The notes: generated from the letters alone by a model not told the origin. A stretch of 64,000 bases of DNA from Roseibium sp. (GCA_017643215.1 JAEPNV010000016.1:1-64000), one strand, 5' to 3'. Numbered from the stretch's first letter, positions 19,492 through 29,337 are shown. Made by a program: numbers and translations.

Positions 19492-20658
19492 TTGACTGGC
19501 ACCGCGCATTCCAATTCCTTCGACCTTGTTGTCATCGGCGCCGGTATCTTCGGATTGTCGATTGCCACTGCCGGCTTGAAAGCTGCGCTCAAAGTCGCCG
19601 TCGTGGAGAAGGACCGGGTGGGTGCCGGTGCCAGCGGCGGTCTGTTGGGGGCGTTGATGCCGCATATGCCGGCGCGCTGGAACCAAAAAAAAGAATTCCA
19701 GTTCCAGGCCCTTCACGGCTTGGAACATCATATCCAGTGCCTGGAAGCGGCGACGGGTGTCGCGACCGGATACCGCCGGTGCGGCCGGATTTTGCCATTG
19801 ACCACGCAAGACAAGCTCGACCATCACCTTGCACGGGCGGCGGAAAGCGCCGCCAGATGGCGCACCGTTGACGGCGGGTACTCCTATGAGGTCGAAGCTC
19901 CAGGAAGCCGCAGCAACTGGCTTGCGCCTGACGCCGCGCCATTTGGCATTGTGTACGAGACGCTGGCCGCGCGGGTGTCACCCCGGTCCTATCTCAAAGC
20001 ACTGGCCGCCTTTGTGCGAACGCACGGCACCCTCCTGGAAGGTGTTTCGTTTTCAGCTTTCGACGAGGCATCAGGGCGGCTGTCTACCGAGGGCCTGTCA
20101 CGGCCGATCGCCAGTAAAGCAGTCGTTCTGGCCCATGGTCATGACGCCTACCAGCCGATCGCGGACCTGACGGGCGACATGATCGGGCGCGGGGAAAAGG
20201 GCCAGGCCATTCTCTTGGACGGTGAGGGCCTGGCGGACCAGCCGGCGATTTACTGCGACGGCCTTTACGTCGTGCCGCATGACGACGGGAGCGTGGCGAT
20301 CGGCAGCACGGCCGACCGAGCATACCTGGACACCGCGCCGGATCCGGCGCGAACGGAAGAGTTGCTGCGGTGCGCGATCCGGTTCTGTCCCTCGCTGGCG
20401 GGCCGGGACGTCCGCGCCGCATGGGCCGGTATCCGGCCGCGATGCAACAAACGCGATCCGATGATCGGCCGCCTGCCCGACCGGTCCCACACCTATGCCG
20501 CCGTTGGTGGCTTCAAGATCTCCTTCGGCATCGCGCATTTGATCGCCGACGCGCTGATCGCCGAAATCGTCGGCTGGACGCCGGCGGTCGCGCTTCCGGA
20601 CAGCTTTCTGCCGGCACATCATTTCGGCGCGAAAGCCCTTTTGCCGGACGAAACCTGA
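19492..20658 (+). CDS. FAD-dependent oxidoreductase (DAO family), probable MnmC oxidase half
   Basis: A 388-residue flavoprotein with the N-terminal dinucleotide fold FDLVVIGAGIFGLSIA. A C-terminal ribbon follows with AWAGIRPRCNKRDPMIGRLP and GGFKISFGIAHLIADAL, the two glycine-rich FAD contacts of the DAO family. This matches the C-terminal half of MnmC, which oxidatively removes the carboxymethyl group from the modified wobble uridine before MnmD methylates it. Glycine-oxidase-like activity is the main alternative. The role is inferred from divergent placement 71 bases from mnmD. The start is unclear: the only upstream option giving a full Rossmann fold is TTG 19492, with no strong ribosome site. 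Confidence 0.7.
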   Translation: MTGTAHSNSFDLVVIGAGIFGLSIATAGLKAALKVAVVEKDRVGAGASGGLLGALMPHMPARWNQKKEFQFQALHGLEHHIQCLEAATGVATGYRRCGRILPLTTQDKLDHHLARAAESAARWRTVDGGYSYEVEAPGSRSNWLAPDAAPFGIVYETLAARVSPRSYLKALAAFVRTHGTLLEGVSFSAFDEASGRLSTEGLSRPIASKAVVLAHGHDAYQPIADLTGDMIGRGEKGQAILLDGEGLADQPAIYCDGLYVVPHDDGSVAIGSTADRAYLDTAPDPARTEELLRCAIRFCPSLAGRDVRAAWAGIRPRCNKRDPMIGRLPDRSHTYAAVGGFKISFGIAHLIADALIAEIVGWTPAVALPDSFLPAHHFGAKALLPDET

Positions 20659-20671
20659 CGCTTCTCAGCGC

Positions 20672-22171
20672 TCACCGGTTGGACAGCAGTGTCTCGAGCG
20701 CCTTGATCGTTTTTGGATCCAGCTTGCCGATCTGCTGTTTGAGATCGTTTGCGGCCGTCGCGGCATCCTTTGACGGCGCGACGGCCTTCGTCTGAGTGGG
20801 CGGCGGCATGGTGGCGGGATCCGGAGGGGTCACCGATACGGCTTGCGGCGCGGGATTGACCGGAGCAGGTGCAGCCATCACCGCCCCTTGCGGCCGCACC
20901 GCGGTCAGCGCCGCATCGAGGTTGTCGAACACAACCGTTTGCCCCGCCTCGGTCCGCTTCAAATTGCCCAGATCAACGGAGTTCATCTTGATCAGATCGT
21001 TGAAGGCGACATTGGCGAAGGTCGAGCCGCCGAAACTCCCGGACGCGATCGCCGCCAGACTCGGGTCCTGGTTTTCGTAGAAAACATTCTCGATCAGCAT
21101 GACTTCCTGGCGCTTGTCGGAAAAGGCGGCATATCTCTCGTTGATGTTGAACAGCGCGTTGTTGGAGGGATTTTCGACCAGGAGCGCGATCTCCGCATCC
21201 GCATACGGATTGTTGTCGATATCGATCACATCGCGAATGACGACGAGACCCCGGCCGGCCAGATCGCGCGCAAGGGTGGCGTTGCCGCGCTGAAGGGTCG
21301 GAAGAATGGGATCTCGTTCGGCGTTGTTGGTGAAGGTCGTGTAGTCATAGAAGTTAAACCGCGCGAGCGCGGCGGCCGTCTCATTGTTGGCCGGGCTCAT
21401 GGATTTGCTCGCGAGGCTGAGCGCCAGCCCGCATTCCATCAAACTGTGATGGTATTGCAGGACCATGGTCGAGATCGGGACCATTTCGCGTCCCAATCGG
21501 ATCGCCGATGCGGCGTCGGTCTGCAACGCGGCTTTGGAGACCGCGCTGTTTTTCATGTCTACGTAGTAGTAGGCCAGAACATCGAGCGCATCGGTCGTGG
21601 TGCCGGAAATGTCCGCGCCGATATAGGGCCCGTAGTACCGTTCCATGTACTTCACGGTTGAGCGGTCCAGAAGTTCCAGCTTGAAGATCCCGAGATCAGG
21701 GTGCTCCGTGAGTTCAAAATTTTGCACCGGACGCCGCGCCCGGTTGGCGCGGTTGAAGGCGAGCTGATTGCGCAGCCCGGCGCGAAAAACATTGACGGCC
21801 GTGACCGTGGGGTCCGCCCCGCCTCCGCCGAACTCAAAATATTCACCGACGAGCCGCAACATGTCGCCAATGGCAAACACATCCAAAATGGTGCCGTCCG
21901 AGTACAAATCGCCGCCGCGGACCTTTGCCGACGACAAGGCGCGGTTTGCGGATTTCGCCGCGTTCTGGTCAAGCTGAGATCCGGCGTTTTCATCGAGCGG
22001 GGGCAGCGCTTCCACCCAGCTCGTGAACGCAACCGCGAATGCGCTGGCGCCGGCACCGCCGTTTTCAAACATTTCGGCGCCCAGCACATCAAACATGGTC
22101 GAGATCTGCGCCGAGCGAAGCCGGTTGCGCGCGTCCTGAACCGCCTTTCCATAAATCACGATGGGCGCCAT
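20672..22171 (-). CDS. Unrecognised 499-residue protein
   Basis: I do not recognise this protein. It starts at ATG 22171 (MAPIVIYGKAVQDARNRLRS) with GAGGA 8 bases upstream and has no signal peptide or membrane segment. Residues 1-400 look like a folded soluble domain with many Asn, Asp and aromatic residues, for example GDLYSDGTILDVFAIGDMLR, YYGPYIGADISG and NINERYAAFSDKRQEVMLIEN. Residues 415-470 are Pro/Ala/Thr rich (linker), and the last 30 form a charged helix ending LETLLSNR. Codon usage resembles the neighbours. It is convergent with the FAD oxidase (13-base gap). An extended open frame upstream to 22279 is unlikely to be translated. Confidence 0.75.
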   Translation of the reverse strand: MAPIVIYGKAVQDARNRLRSAQISTMFDVLGAEMFENGGAGASAFAVAFTSWVEALPPLDENAGSQLDQNAAKSANRALSSAKVRGGDLYSDGTILDVFAIGDMLRLVGEYFEFGGGGADPTVTAVNVFRAGLRNQLAFNRANRARRPVQNFELTEHPDLGIFKLELLDRSTVKYMERYYGPYIGADISGTTTDALDVLAYYYVDMKNSAVSKAALQTDAASAIRLGREMVPISTMVLQYHHSLMECGLALSLASKSMSPANNETAAALARFNFYDYTTFTNNAERDPILPTLQRGNATLARDLAGRGLVVIRDVIDIDNNPYADAEIALLVENPSNNALFNINERYAAFSDKRQEVMLIENVFYENQDPSLAAIASGSFGGSTFANVAFNDLIKMNSVDLGNLKRTEAGQTVVFDNLDAALTAVRPQGAVMAAPAPVNPAPQAVSVTPPDPATMPPPTQTKAVAPSKDAATAANDLKQQIGKLDPKTIKALETLLSNR

Positions 22172-22330
22172 GGTCTGGTCCTCTTTACCCGGGAAGGAAC
22201 GGCCGGGGTGGCCACAAGAATGGACGCCGGCCCGAAGCGTTCGTGACGCGTATGGCGGAAAAAGCCGGCACCGGCCCAAGCTCGAAGGCCCGACGGTTCA
22301 AGCTGGCCTGCAAAAATGCGGCTCGTGCCG

Positions 22331-22516
22331 CTAACCGCCGACGATCAGAGAAAACAGGGTGTACAGGCCAAACATGCTGAGGCCCGCGGACCCCAGCACC
22401 AGCGCATTTTTAAGCAACAGAAGGCCGAGACCGCCAGATGTCCTGGTGCGCGCGCGCTGTTCCTTTTTGGAAGGGTCGGCCTTTGGAGCGGTCATGGCTG
22501 CAGCGGTTTTTGGCAT
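22331..22516 (-). CDS. Small membrane protein, unrecognised
   Basis: A frame of about 61 residues from ATG 22516. The first 28 residues are Lys/Arg/Ala rich (DPSKKEQRARTRTSGG). The rest is a hydrophobic helix or hairpin, GLLLLKNALVLGSAGLSMFG, then LYTLFSLIVGG to the stop. The positive-inside pattern suits a real inner-membrane protein. A second ATG at 22495 is possible. The ribosome site is weak for both. No family recognised. Confidence 0.45.
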   Translation of the reverse strand: MPKTAAAMTAPKADPSKKEQRARTRTSGGLGLLLLKNALVLGSAGLSMFGLYTLFSLIVGG

Positions 22517-22730
22517 CCAAAAGATCTTTCGGCCAAGGCTGAACGAGCGTTTAACGACTGTGACAGGCCGCTGGTTAACGGTTCGTGTACACGGACGACA
22601 AGCGGATAGGCGCATGATCCGGCAGTTTTTCCCATCCAGCCATTTCGTTTCCCGGCGGGCTGGCAAACCGCGCCGGATCGACTAACCTGCCGCGGTCCAA
22701 AACCGAACCAGAAAAGAGCCGGACAGTTGA

Positions 22731-23201
22731 ATGAGCCTTGAAAGCGTACACCAACACCTGAGAGACGTGGCCCCGGACCTTGATGTTGTCATCACAGAAG
22801 ACAGCAGCGCCACCGTCGACCTTGCGGCGGCCGCGCACGGCGTTGCGCCGGCGCAGATCGCCAAGACGCTCTCCATCCGGCTCCGCGACGACGTGTTTTT
22901 GCTGGTCGCGCGCGGCGACGCCCGGCTCGACAACAAGAAAGCCAAGGCGGCATTCGGCGGCAAGATCAAGATGCTCGGGATGGATGAGGTGGAGGAGATC
23001 ACCGGCCATCCGGTCGGCGGGGTCTGCCCGTTTGGTCTTGCGCGGCCACTGAAGATCTATTGCGATGTGTCGTTGAAGGCGTTTGACGAGGTCATCCCCG
23101 CTGCCGGTGCGACAAACGCCGCCGTCCGGATTTCACCAGCACGGATGGCCGAAATCACGAACGCCACTTGGGTGGATGTGTGCCAGGAGCCCACAGCCTG
23201 A
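22731..23201 (+). CDS. YbaK/ProX-type aminoacyl-tRNA deacylase
   Basis: A 156-residue single-domain protein of the YbaK superfamily, which hydrolyses mischarged tRNAs such as Cys-tRNA(Pro) or Ala-tRNA(Pro). The catalytic Lys is in AQIAKTLSIRL (about residue 45). The family loop HPVGGVCPFGL is intact, as is the C-terminal GATNAAVRISPARMAEI. Length is typical. It stands alone between a small ORF and a 337-base non-coding stretch. Confidence 0.88.
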   Translation: MSLESVHQHLRDVAPDLDVVITEDSSATVDLAAAAHGVAPAQIAKTLSIRLRDDVFLLVARGDARLDNKKAKAAFGGKIKMLGMDEVEEITGHPVGGVCPFGLARPLKIYCDVSLKAFDEVIPAAGATNAAVRISPARMAEITNATWVDVCQEPTA

Positions 23202-23295
23202 CCGGATTTAAGATCGACTTCAGATATGGACTAACCGCTGTCTGGTTAATTTTCAGGGCAAAATCTTCCCTATTGGTAACATGACCCTTGCCCAG

Positions 23296-23405
23296 CCTCA
23301 TCCTGAGGAGCCTGGCCCGCCAGGCGTCTCGAAGGATCGGAACACGGCCATGAATATGCCGCCCATCCTTCGAGGCTCCGCTTCGCGACGCACCTCAGGA
23401 TGAGG
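23296..23405. repeat. REP-like nested palindromic element
   Basis: It lies within the 337-base gap between the YbaK-type gene and the epimerase gene. The outer arms CCTCATCCTGAGG (23296-23308) and CCTCAGGATGAGG (23393-23405) are perfect complements. The inner arms are CTCGAAGGAT (23328-23337) and ATCCTTCGAG (23365-23374). Its family (CTCATCCTGAGG...TCGAAGGAT) is common between genes in Hyphomicrobiales. Nothing else is seen in the gap. Confidence 0.85.
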
Positions 23406-23538
23406 ACGATCGGGCGGTGGGTCCCGGTCAATTGCCATCCGTGCCACAAGGCGCCTCAAGCCCCAGAACCTTTTCATCATCAAGTTTTGTGTCTGACCTG
23501 AAAACAACTCGGATGGTCGTGGATTTGGATCCGATCGC

Positions 23539-24549
23539 TTACACTTGATAGTAGTCCCGATACCACGCGACGAATTGTTCGACCCCGTCCCGGATTCCCG
23601 TTCTCGGACGGTACCCCGTCAGGCTTTGAAGAAGCGATGCATCCGCCCATGTCGCGGGAACATCGCCGGGCTGAATGTCCATCAGGTTCTGTTTGGCGGT
23701 CCGGCCGGTCGCCTCTTCAATCGCCTCGATGAATTCCGTCAGCCGCACCGGTTCGGAGTTGCCGATGTTGACGATCCGCCACGGCGCCACCGGCGACAGG
23801 CTGTCGCCATCTTCAACCACGCCGTCGACCGGTCTTTGCGGGACGGCGTCGATCAAAAGCCGGATCGCCTCGACGAGATCCTCCACATAGGTGAAGTCCC
23901 GCTGCATGTTGCCGTGGTTGTAAACATCGATCGGTCGGTCTTCCAGGATCGCCCGGGTGAATTTGAAGAGCGCCATGTCCGGCCGGCCCCAGGGGCCGTA
24001 GACGGTGAAAAAGCGGAACATGGTCACCGGGAGGCCGAACAAATGCGCATAGGAATGGGCCATCGACTCCGTGGCCTTCTTCGTTGCCGCGTAAAACGAC
24101 ATCTGGTGATCGGCCTTGTCCGTTTCCCGGTAGGGCATCGTTTCATTGGCGCCATAGGCCGACGATGTGGACGCCAGCAGCATGTGCTCCGGGGGATGAG
24201 CCCGGGCGGCTTCGAGAAGCTCGAACGTGCCGCAGATGTTGCTCTCCAGATAGGCCCGCGGCGCTTCGATCGAATACCGCACGCCCGCCTGGGCGGCGAG
24301 ATGGATGACAATGGCAGGTGTCTCGCGGGCAAACAGCTCCATCAACACGTCCGGCGCTTCGACATAATCGTTCAGTGCGGTGAAGTGCTCGTACTGAAGC
24401 AGCATCTGCTGACGGCGCAGCTTCAGATTGACGTCGTAATAGTCGGTCAAGGCATCCAGGCCGAGCACCTTGAACCCGTCCTTCAACAGCCTTTGGCAGA
24501 GGAAGTACCCGATAAATCCGGCGGAGCCGGTGACCAGAACCGTTTTCAT
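23539..24549 (-). CDS. UDP-glucuronate 4-epimerase-like NAD-dependent epimerase
   Basis: About 336 residues, an extended short-chain epimerase. The N-terminal TGSAGFIGYFLCQRLL binds NAD, ALTDYYDVNLK is the nucleotide-sugar-epimerase motif, and the catalytic set is Ser/Thr of STSSAYGANETMPYRE with YAATKKA. The RFFTVYGPWGRPDMA segment is characteristic of UDP-glucuronate 4-epimerases such as rhizobial LpsL, which make UDP-galacturonate for surface polysaccharide. The start is ATG 24549; a GTG two codons upstream is possible. It follows the sulfate-activation genes after 200 bases on the same strand, so the two may serve surface polysaccharide synthesis together (inference). Confidence 0.87.
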   Translation of the reverse strand: MKTVLVTGSAGFIGYFLCQRLLKDGFKVLGLDALTDYYDVNLKLRRQQMLLQYEHFTALNDYVEAPDVLMELFARETPAIVIHLAAQAGVRYSIEAPRAYLESNICGTFELLEAARAHPPEHMLLASTSSAYGANETMPYRETDKADHQMSFYAATKKATESMAHSYAHLFGLPVTMFRFFTVYGPWGRPDMALFKFTRAILEDRPIDVYNHGNMQRDFTYVEDLVEAIRLLIDAVPQRPVDGVVEDGDSLSPVAPWRIVNIGNSEPVRLTEFIEAIEEATGRTAKQNLMDIQPGDVPATWADASLLQSLTGYRPRTGIRDGVEQFVAWYRDYYQV

Positions 24550-24748
24550 GAACACCTTTGGCGGGGCAATATCACCATGCCCTGCCTACCCGCATCAGGG
24601 CCGACAATCAATTGAAGATCGACCCGGCGGACGCGCACGGGATCGGCACGCGCGACGCCTCACCGGTCCAGGTTACCGGACCCTTTTGTTCAATCCGCGC
24701 GGGATTGTGGCCACACGATCGACCCCGAACATGTGGCCGTTGATCTGA

Positions 24749-26656
24749 TCAGCCGATCATCCCCTTGTCCTTGAGATATCCGATGACCTCATCGGCGACG
24801 TCTTCGGGATCGCGGCCGACATTGTTCAGATGGATCTCCGGGTATTCCGGGGCCTCATAGGGGCTGTCGATGCCGGTGAAGTTCTTGATTTCACCACGCT
24901 CGGCCTTGGCATAAAGGCCCTTTGGATCGCGGGTCTTGCACTCCTCGATCGGTGTGTCGACGAAGATCTCGATGAACTCGCCGTCGCCCATCAGTTCGCG
25001 CGCCATTTGCCGTTCTGAGCGGAACGGCGAGATGAACGAGACCAGCGTGATCAGACCGGCGTCGGTCATGAGCCTGGCCACCTCGCCGACCCGGCGGATG
25101 TTCTCCACCCGGTCCGCATCGGTGAAGCCGAGATCCTTGTTGAGACCATGGCGGACATTGTCGCCGTCCAGCGTATAGGTGTGCCGGCCTTCCAGATGCA
25201 GCTTCTTCTCCACGATCGAGGCAATCGTCGACTTGCCCGAACCGGACAGACCCGTGAACCACAGGACCGCCGGCGTCTGGCCGAGTTTGTCTGCCCGGGC
25301 CTGCCGGTCGATATCCAGCGCCTGCCAGTGGATGTTGGTCGCCCGGCGCAGCGCGAACCAGACCAGGCCGGCCCCGACGGTGGCGTTGGTCAGCCGGTCG
25401 ATCAGGATGAAGGAGCCGGTCGCCTTGTTGACCTCGTAAGGGTCAAAAGCGACCGGCGCGGCCGTTGCCAGATTGCAGAACGCGATCTCGTTCAGATCCA
25501 GCGTCTTGCCGGCCATATGCTCGAACGTGTTTACGTTGATCTTGTGCTTGATCTCCGTCACCGTCGCGGTCACCGTCTTGGCGCCGATCTTCAAGAGATA
25601 GGACCGGCCCGGCAACATCGGCTCGTCCGCCATCCAGATGACATGGGCCGCCATCTGGTCGGCGACATCGGGCCGGTCCGCGGGGGACGCCAGAAGGTCT
25701 CCTCTTGATATGTCGATCTCGTCGGCCAAGGTCAGGGTGACCGCCTCGCCCGCGCGGGCCTCCGATACGTTTCCTTCCGGAGCGATGATCCTTGCGACCC
25801 GTGAGGTCTTGGCCGGGCCGGCAACCACCAGCTCGTCGCCCACACTTACGCGGCCGCTGGCGATGGTTCCCGAATAACCGCGAAAATCAAGGTTCGGCCG
25901 GTTCACCCACTGGACCGGAAACCGGAACGGAGCGTCCAGCTCATGCTCGCCGACCTCGACCGCCTCCAGATGCTCGAGCAGCGCCGGCCCGTCATACCAC
26001 GGCATGCGGTCGCTTTTGACCGTGACGTTGTCGCCAAAGCGCGCGGACATGGGGATCGCCACCAGGCTTTCAAAGTCGAAGCCGTTCGCGAATTGCTCGA
26101 ACTCGGTCCGGATATCGTCGAACCGGTCCTTCGCATAATCGACCAGATCGATCTTGTTGACCGCCAGAACCACATGGCGGATCCCTAAAAGCGAGGCGAT
26201 GAAGGCGTGCCGGCGGGTCTGCACCATCAGGCCCTGGCGCGCATCGACCAGCAAGACCGCCAGGTCCGCGGTCGACGCACCGGTCGCCATGTTGCGGGTG
26301 TATTGCTCGTGGCCCGGCGTATCGGCCACTATGAACTTGCGCTTGTCGGTGGCAAAAAACCGGTAGGCGACATCAATCGTGATGCCCTGCTCGCGCTCGG
26401 CCTCCAGCCCGTCGACCAAAAGCGCCAGATCGATCTCGTCGCCGACGGTGCCGTGCTTGCGGGAATCCTTTTCCAAGGTGGCGAGCTGATCCTCGAAGAT
26501 CAGCTTGGTGTCGTATAACAGCCGGCCGATCAGGGTCGACTTGCCGTCATCCACGGACCCGCAGGTCAAGAACCGCAACTGGTCCTTGGCTTCCTGGGCA
26601 AGGACATAATCGGTCACCGCCTCTTCGGCGGACAAAATCCGTTCCGTGCCGGACAT
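24749..26656 (-). CDS. cysNC: Bifunctional sulfate adenylyltransferase subunit 1 / adenylylsulfate kinase
   Basis: A 635-residue fusion. Residues 25-445 are CysN, the GTPase subunit of ATP sulfurylase: G1 [10 protein letters not shown]3 [13 protein letters not shown]4 NKID. Residues 455-635 are CysC, APS kinase: Walker [12 protein letters not shown], then [15 protein letters not shown] and [10 protein letters not shown]. With CysD the enzyme makes APS and phosphorylates it to PAPS. This fused arrangement is that of rhizobial NodQ/CysN. It begins 2 bases after cysD, so it is translated from the same mRNA. PAPS serves cysteine synthesis or sulfation of polysaccharide. Confidence 0.96.
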   Translation of the reverse strand: MSGTERILSAEEAVTDYVLAQEAKDQLRFLTCGSVDDGKSTLIGRLLYDTKLIFEDQLATLEKDSRKHGTVGDEIDLALLVDGLEAEREQGITIDVAYRFFATDKRKFIVADTPGHEQYTRNMATGASTADLAVLLVDARQGLMVQTRRHAFIASLLGIRHVVLAVNKIDLVDYAKDRFDDIRTEFEQFANGFDFESLVAIPMSARFGDNVTVKSDRMPWYDGPALLEHLEAVEVGEHELDAPFRFPVQWVNRPNLDFRGYSGTIASGRVSVGDELVVAGPAKTSRVARIIAPEGNVSEARAGEAVTLTLADEIDISRGDLLASPADRPDVADQMAAHVIWMADEPMLPGRSYLLKIGAKTVTATVTEIKHKINVNTFEHMAGKTLDLNEIAFCNLATAAPVAFDPYEVNKATGSFILIDRLTNATVGAGLVWFALRRATNIHWQALDIDRQARADKLGQTPAVLWFTGLSGSGKSTIASIVEKKLHLEGRHTYTLDGDNVRHGLNKDLGFTDADRVENIRRVGEVARLMTDAGLITLVSFISPFRSERQMARELMGDGEFIEIFVDTPIEECKTRDPKGLYAKAERGEIKNFTGIDSPYEAPEYPEIHLNNVGRDPEDVADEVIGYLKDKGMIG

Positions 26657-26658
26657 GG

Positions 26659-27573
26659 TCAGAAATACCCCTCACGCTTTTTCTTTTCCATGGAAGCGGC
26701 CTCGTCCTGATCGATCAGGCGCCCCTGCCGCTCCGACGTGCGGGCAATCAGCATCTCCCTAACGATCGCCGGCAGGGTGTCGGCGTCCGATTCAATCGCG
26801 CCGGTCAGCGGATAACAGCCGAGCGTGCGGAACCGGATCATCTTGTCCTCCACCACCTCGCCCGGCAGCAGCTTCATCCGCGCATCATCGACCATGATCA
26901 GCATGCCGTCCCGGTTCACCACCGGGCGCCGCGCGGCCAGATAGAGCGGCACCATCGGGATGTTCTCCGTCAAAATGTATTGCCAGATGTCGAGTTCGGT
27001 CCAGTTGGAGAGCGGAAAGGCGCGGATGCTCTCGCCCTTGGCCACGCGCGCGTTGTAAAGGTTCCACAGTTCCGGACGCTGGTTTTTCGGATCCCAGCCA
27101 TGGCTGGCATTTCGAAAGGAAAACACCCGCTCCTTGGCACGGCTTTTTTCCTCGTCCCGGCGCGCGCCGCCAAAGGCCGCGTCAAAGCCGTATTTGTCGA
27201 GCGCCTGCTTCAGCGCCTCGGTCTTCATGATGTGGGTGTGCACCGACGAGCCGTGGTCGAACGGATTGATGCCCTTGGCGACACCGTCCTGGTTGGTGTG
27301 CACGATCAGATCCAGACCGAGCTTGGCCGCCGTTTCGTCCCGGAACGTGATCATGTCGCGGAACTTCCAGGTCGTATCCACATGAAGCAGCGGAAAAGGC
27401 GGCTTGGACGGGTAAAACGCCTTCATCGCCAGATGCAGCATCACGCCCGAATCCTTGCCGATGGAATACAGCATCACCGGATTGCTAAACTCCGCCGCAA
27501 CCTCCCTGATGATGTGAATGCTCTCAGCCTCCAAGCGACGAAGATTGGTCAATCGGGATTCAGGTAAGGACAT
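26659..27573 (-). CDS. cysD: Sulfate adenylyltransferase subunit 2
   Basis: A 304-residue PP-loop ATP pyrophosphatase: the [17 protein letters not shown] loop near residue 39 binds ATP, and the [28 protein letters not shown]-type region and closing [23 protein letters not shown] are diagnostic of CysD. With CysN it forms APS from sulfate and ATP. AGAGGC lies 5-6 bases before ATG 27573. It is the first gene of cysD-cysNC and follows cysQ by 82 bases on the same strand. Confidence 0.96.
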   Translation of the reverse strand: MSLPESRLTNLRRLEAESIHIIREVAAEFSNPVMLYSIGKDSGVMLHLAMKAFYPSKPPFPLLHVDTTWKFRDMITFRDETAAKLGLDLIVHTNQDGVAKGINPFDHGSSVHTHIMKTEALKQALDKYGFDAAFGGARRDEEKSRAKERVFSFRNASHGWDPKNQRPELWNLYNARVAKGESIRAFPLSNWTELDIWQYILTENIPMVPLYLAARRPVVNRDGMLIMVDDARMKLLPGEVVEDKMIRFRTLGCYPLTGAIESDADTLPAIVREMLIARTSERQGRLIDQDEAASMEKKKREGYF

Positions 27574-27655
27574 TCGTGCCTCTTTTAGAATGGCGTCTTG
27601 GGGCGGGATCCTGGATCGGATCGCATGTGGGCGCCCCTTTCAGCTTTGCAAGGAC

Positions 27656-28519
27656 CTATGTGTTCAGCATGGCCGGGATGGTTTCGTCGCCAAAGGCGAG
27701 AAAATGAGGATTGAGCAGGTCCGCCTTGGCCGCCTTGTCCGGCAGGGCATAGACGAGATCGCAGAGCTCTGGATACCTTAACGTTTTGCCGCCCGCCGCC
27801 CGAAGCACGGCATCGCCGGCGGCAATGTCCCATTGCATGGTGGGCGAAAGGCGGGGGTAGAAGTCGGCGCGGCCGCACGCCAGCCAGCACAGTTTCAGCG
27901 ACGACCCGACAGATGTGCGCTCAGCCGACGGCAACTTGCAGATCAGGGCTTCGGTCTCCGGCGAACAATGCGACCGGCTGGCGAGCACGGCAACGCCACT
28001 TGCCGGCGCGCGGCGGACGGTGATCGGCGCGGCACCGACGACTTCACCGTGCTCAACCCGGCCACAAAACGCACCAATTGGCCCCGAAGATGTCCCAGCG
28101 ATCGCACCGCCCCAATAGATCTCGCCGAGCGCCGGGGCCAGGACAACGCCAAAAACAGGCACGCCTTGGTCGATCAGGGCGATGTTCACCGTGAACTCGC
28201 CGTTGCGGCATAAAAACTCCTTGGTCCCGTCGAGCGGATCGACCAGAAAATACCGGTCCGCGCCGGGCGGAAGCTGACCGGCCTCAACGGCTTCCTCCGC
28301 CACAACCGGGATCTCGGGAAACGCGCGCGCAAGGCCTTCTAGGATCACCGCCTCGGCCCGTTCATCGGCGACCGTCACCGGTGACCCGTCCGCCTTCTGG
28401 GCGCTTTCCACCGGCCGATCATAAACGGCCATGATTTTTTCGCCGGCGGCCAGCGCCAACTGAATGACAAGATCGGCCGGGTCTGCGTGATCAGGCGCTG
28501 AGCGCGGATCAGCCGCCAT
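27656..28519 (-). CDS. cysQ: 3'(2'),5'-bisphosphate nucleotidase
   Basis: About 287 residues of the inositol-monophosphatase superfamily. It removes the 3'-phosphate from PAP, the by-product of PAPS use, and so suits its place beside the sulfate-activation genes. Metal-binding motifs are VAEEAVE (Glu), YFLVDPLDGTKEFLCRNGEFTVN (the DPLDGT core) and SPTMQWDIAAGDAVLRAAGG (third Asp). The start is ATG 28519 with an almost perfect AAGGAGGTG ribosome site 4-5 bases upstream. Transcription from here probably continues into cysD and cysNC. Confidence 0.92.
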   Translation of the reverse strand: MAADPRSAPDHADPADLVIQLALAAGEKIMAVYDRPVESAQKADGSPVTVADERAEAVILEGLARAFPEIPVVAEEAVEAGQLPPGADRYFLVDPLDGTKEFLCRNGEFTVNIALIDQGVPVFGVVLAPALGEIYWGGAIAGTSSGPIGAFCGRVEHGEVVGAAPITVRRAPASGVAVLASRSHCSPETEALICKLPSAERTSVGSSLKLCWLACGRADFYPRLSPTMQWDIAAGDAVLRAAGGKTLRYPELCDLVYALPDKAAKADLLNPHFLAFGDETIPAMLNT

Positions 28520-28854
28520 GGACACCTCCTTCGAAAAACCCCTCCGCGACACCAGCGCGATAAAACAATTGGATTGCCCAAAACAAGAAATATCGTCCTA
28601 CGAAAGCCGCCGCACGGGAAAAGACCCTTCTGCGAGCCCCTTTTTCGTTGCGCGTGAGCAAAACGCGCCACGGGCCGCGTCGACGCGTTCAACCGTTTAA
28701 ATCGAGCCTAAAATGCCGTTAGGGCAGCCTCAAAAAAGGTGGAAGTTGGCGCAATTTTATTCAAATTTTCGGCGTTAAGTTCATGAAAATGAAAAAGGTT
28801 TTTATCTAAAATTGTCATCGAACATAGGAATGCGCGACAAGGAGTGCCACAACC
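28520..28854. other. Divergent intergenic region between cysQ and the PilZ gene
   Basis: 335 bases without a convincing gene. The right third (about 28735-28830) is clearly more AT-rich than the surroundings, with runs such as CAATTTTATTCAAATTTTC, and probably holds the PilZ gene promoter; the left part would hold the cysQ promoter. No defined operator was seen. Confidence 0.5.
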
Positions 28855-29337
28855 GTGCAGGTTAAAGACGACACGATCACAGACGGGCCACAAGCCGATG
28901 CCAGGGCATCGGACCCGCGGATCCGGCGCACGCGTGTGTTGAAGAAAGGCAAAATCATCTTTCAACGCGGCCTGCGCAGCATTCCGGTCCTTGTGCGGGA
29001 TCTGTCGGAGGACGGCGCCAAATTGCAGTTCGACCAGCCGTATCTCCTGCCGCGAAGCTTCGATCTCCACATCGACCTGGAGGACTTTGAAGTCACGTGT
29101 GAGCGGCGCTGGAGTGAAGGCCTGATCCACGGGGTCGCCTTTATCGGCGAAAAACGCAAAGTGAGCCAGGACCGGGCGCAGGTTCTGAAATCCTCGGACG
29201 CGGTGACGACACACGATCGCGACGAACTGCCGACCCTGCATCCATTCAGCCGGGAACCGGAAGGCGCCAAGCCGGCGCCCGCCCCCGCCCGGCCGAAAAA
29301 GAACCCGACCGGCCCAGTGTTCGGCAAACGGCGATAG
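28855..29337 (+). CDS. PilZ-domain protein
   Basis: A 160-residue protein with a PilZ domain at about residues 24-110: the basic segment RRTRVLKKGKIIF and the DLSEDGAKLQF motif (D-x-S-x-x-G) that binds cyclic di-GMP. The arginine motif is close to but not exactly R-x-x-x-R. The last 45 residues are Pro/Ala/Lys rich and probably disordered. Likely a small c-di-GMP effector. The GTG start at 28855 has AAGGAG 10 bases upstream. No neighbour indicates its target. Confidence 0.78.
   Translation: MQVKDDTITDGPQADARASDPRIRRTRVLKKGKIIFQRGLRSIPVLVRDLSEDGAKLQFDQPYLLPRSFDLHIDLEDFEVTCERRWSEGLIHGVAFIGEKRKVSQDRAQVLKSSDAVTTHDRDELPTLHPFSREPEGAKPAPAPARPKKNPTGPVFGKRR

Noticed and set aside
23296-23405. CRISPR array or transposon end
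   Set aside because: There is one nested palindrome only, with no repeat-spacer pattern and no transposase.
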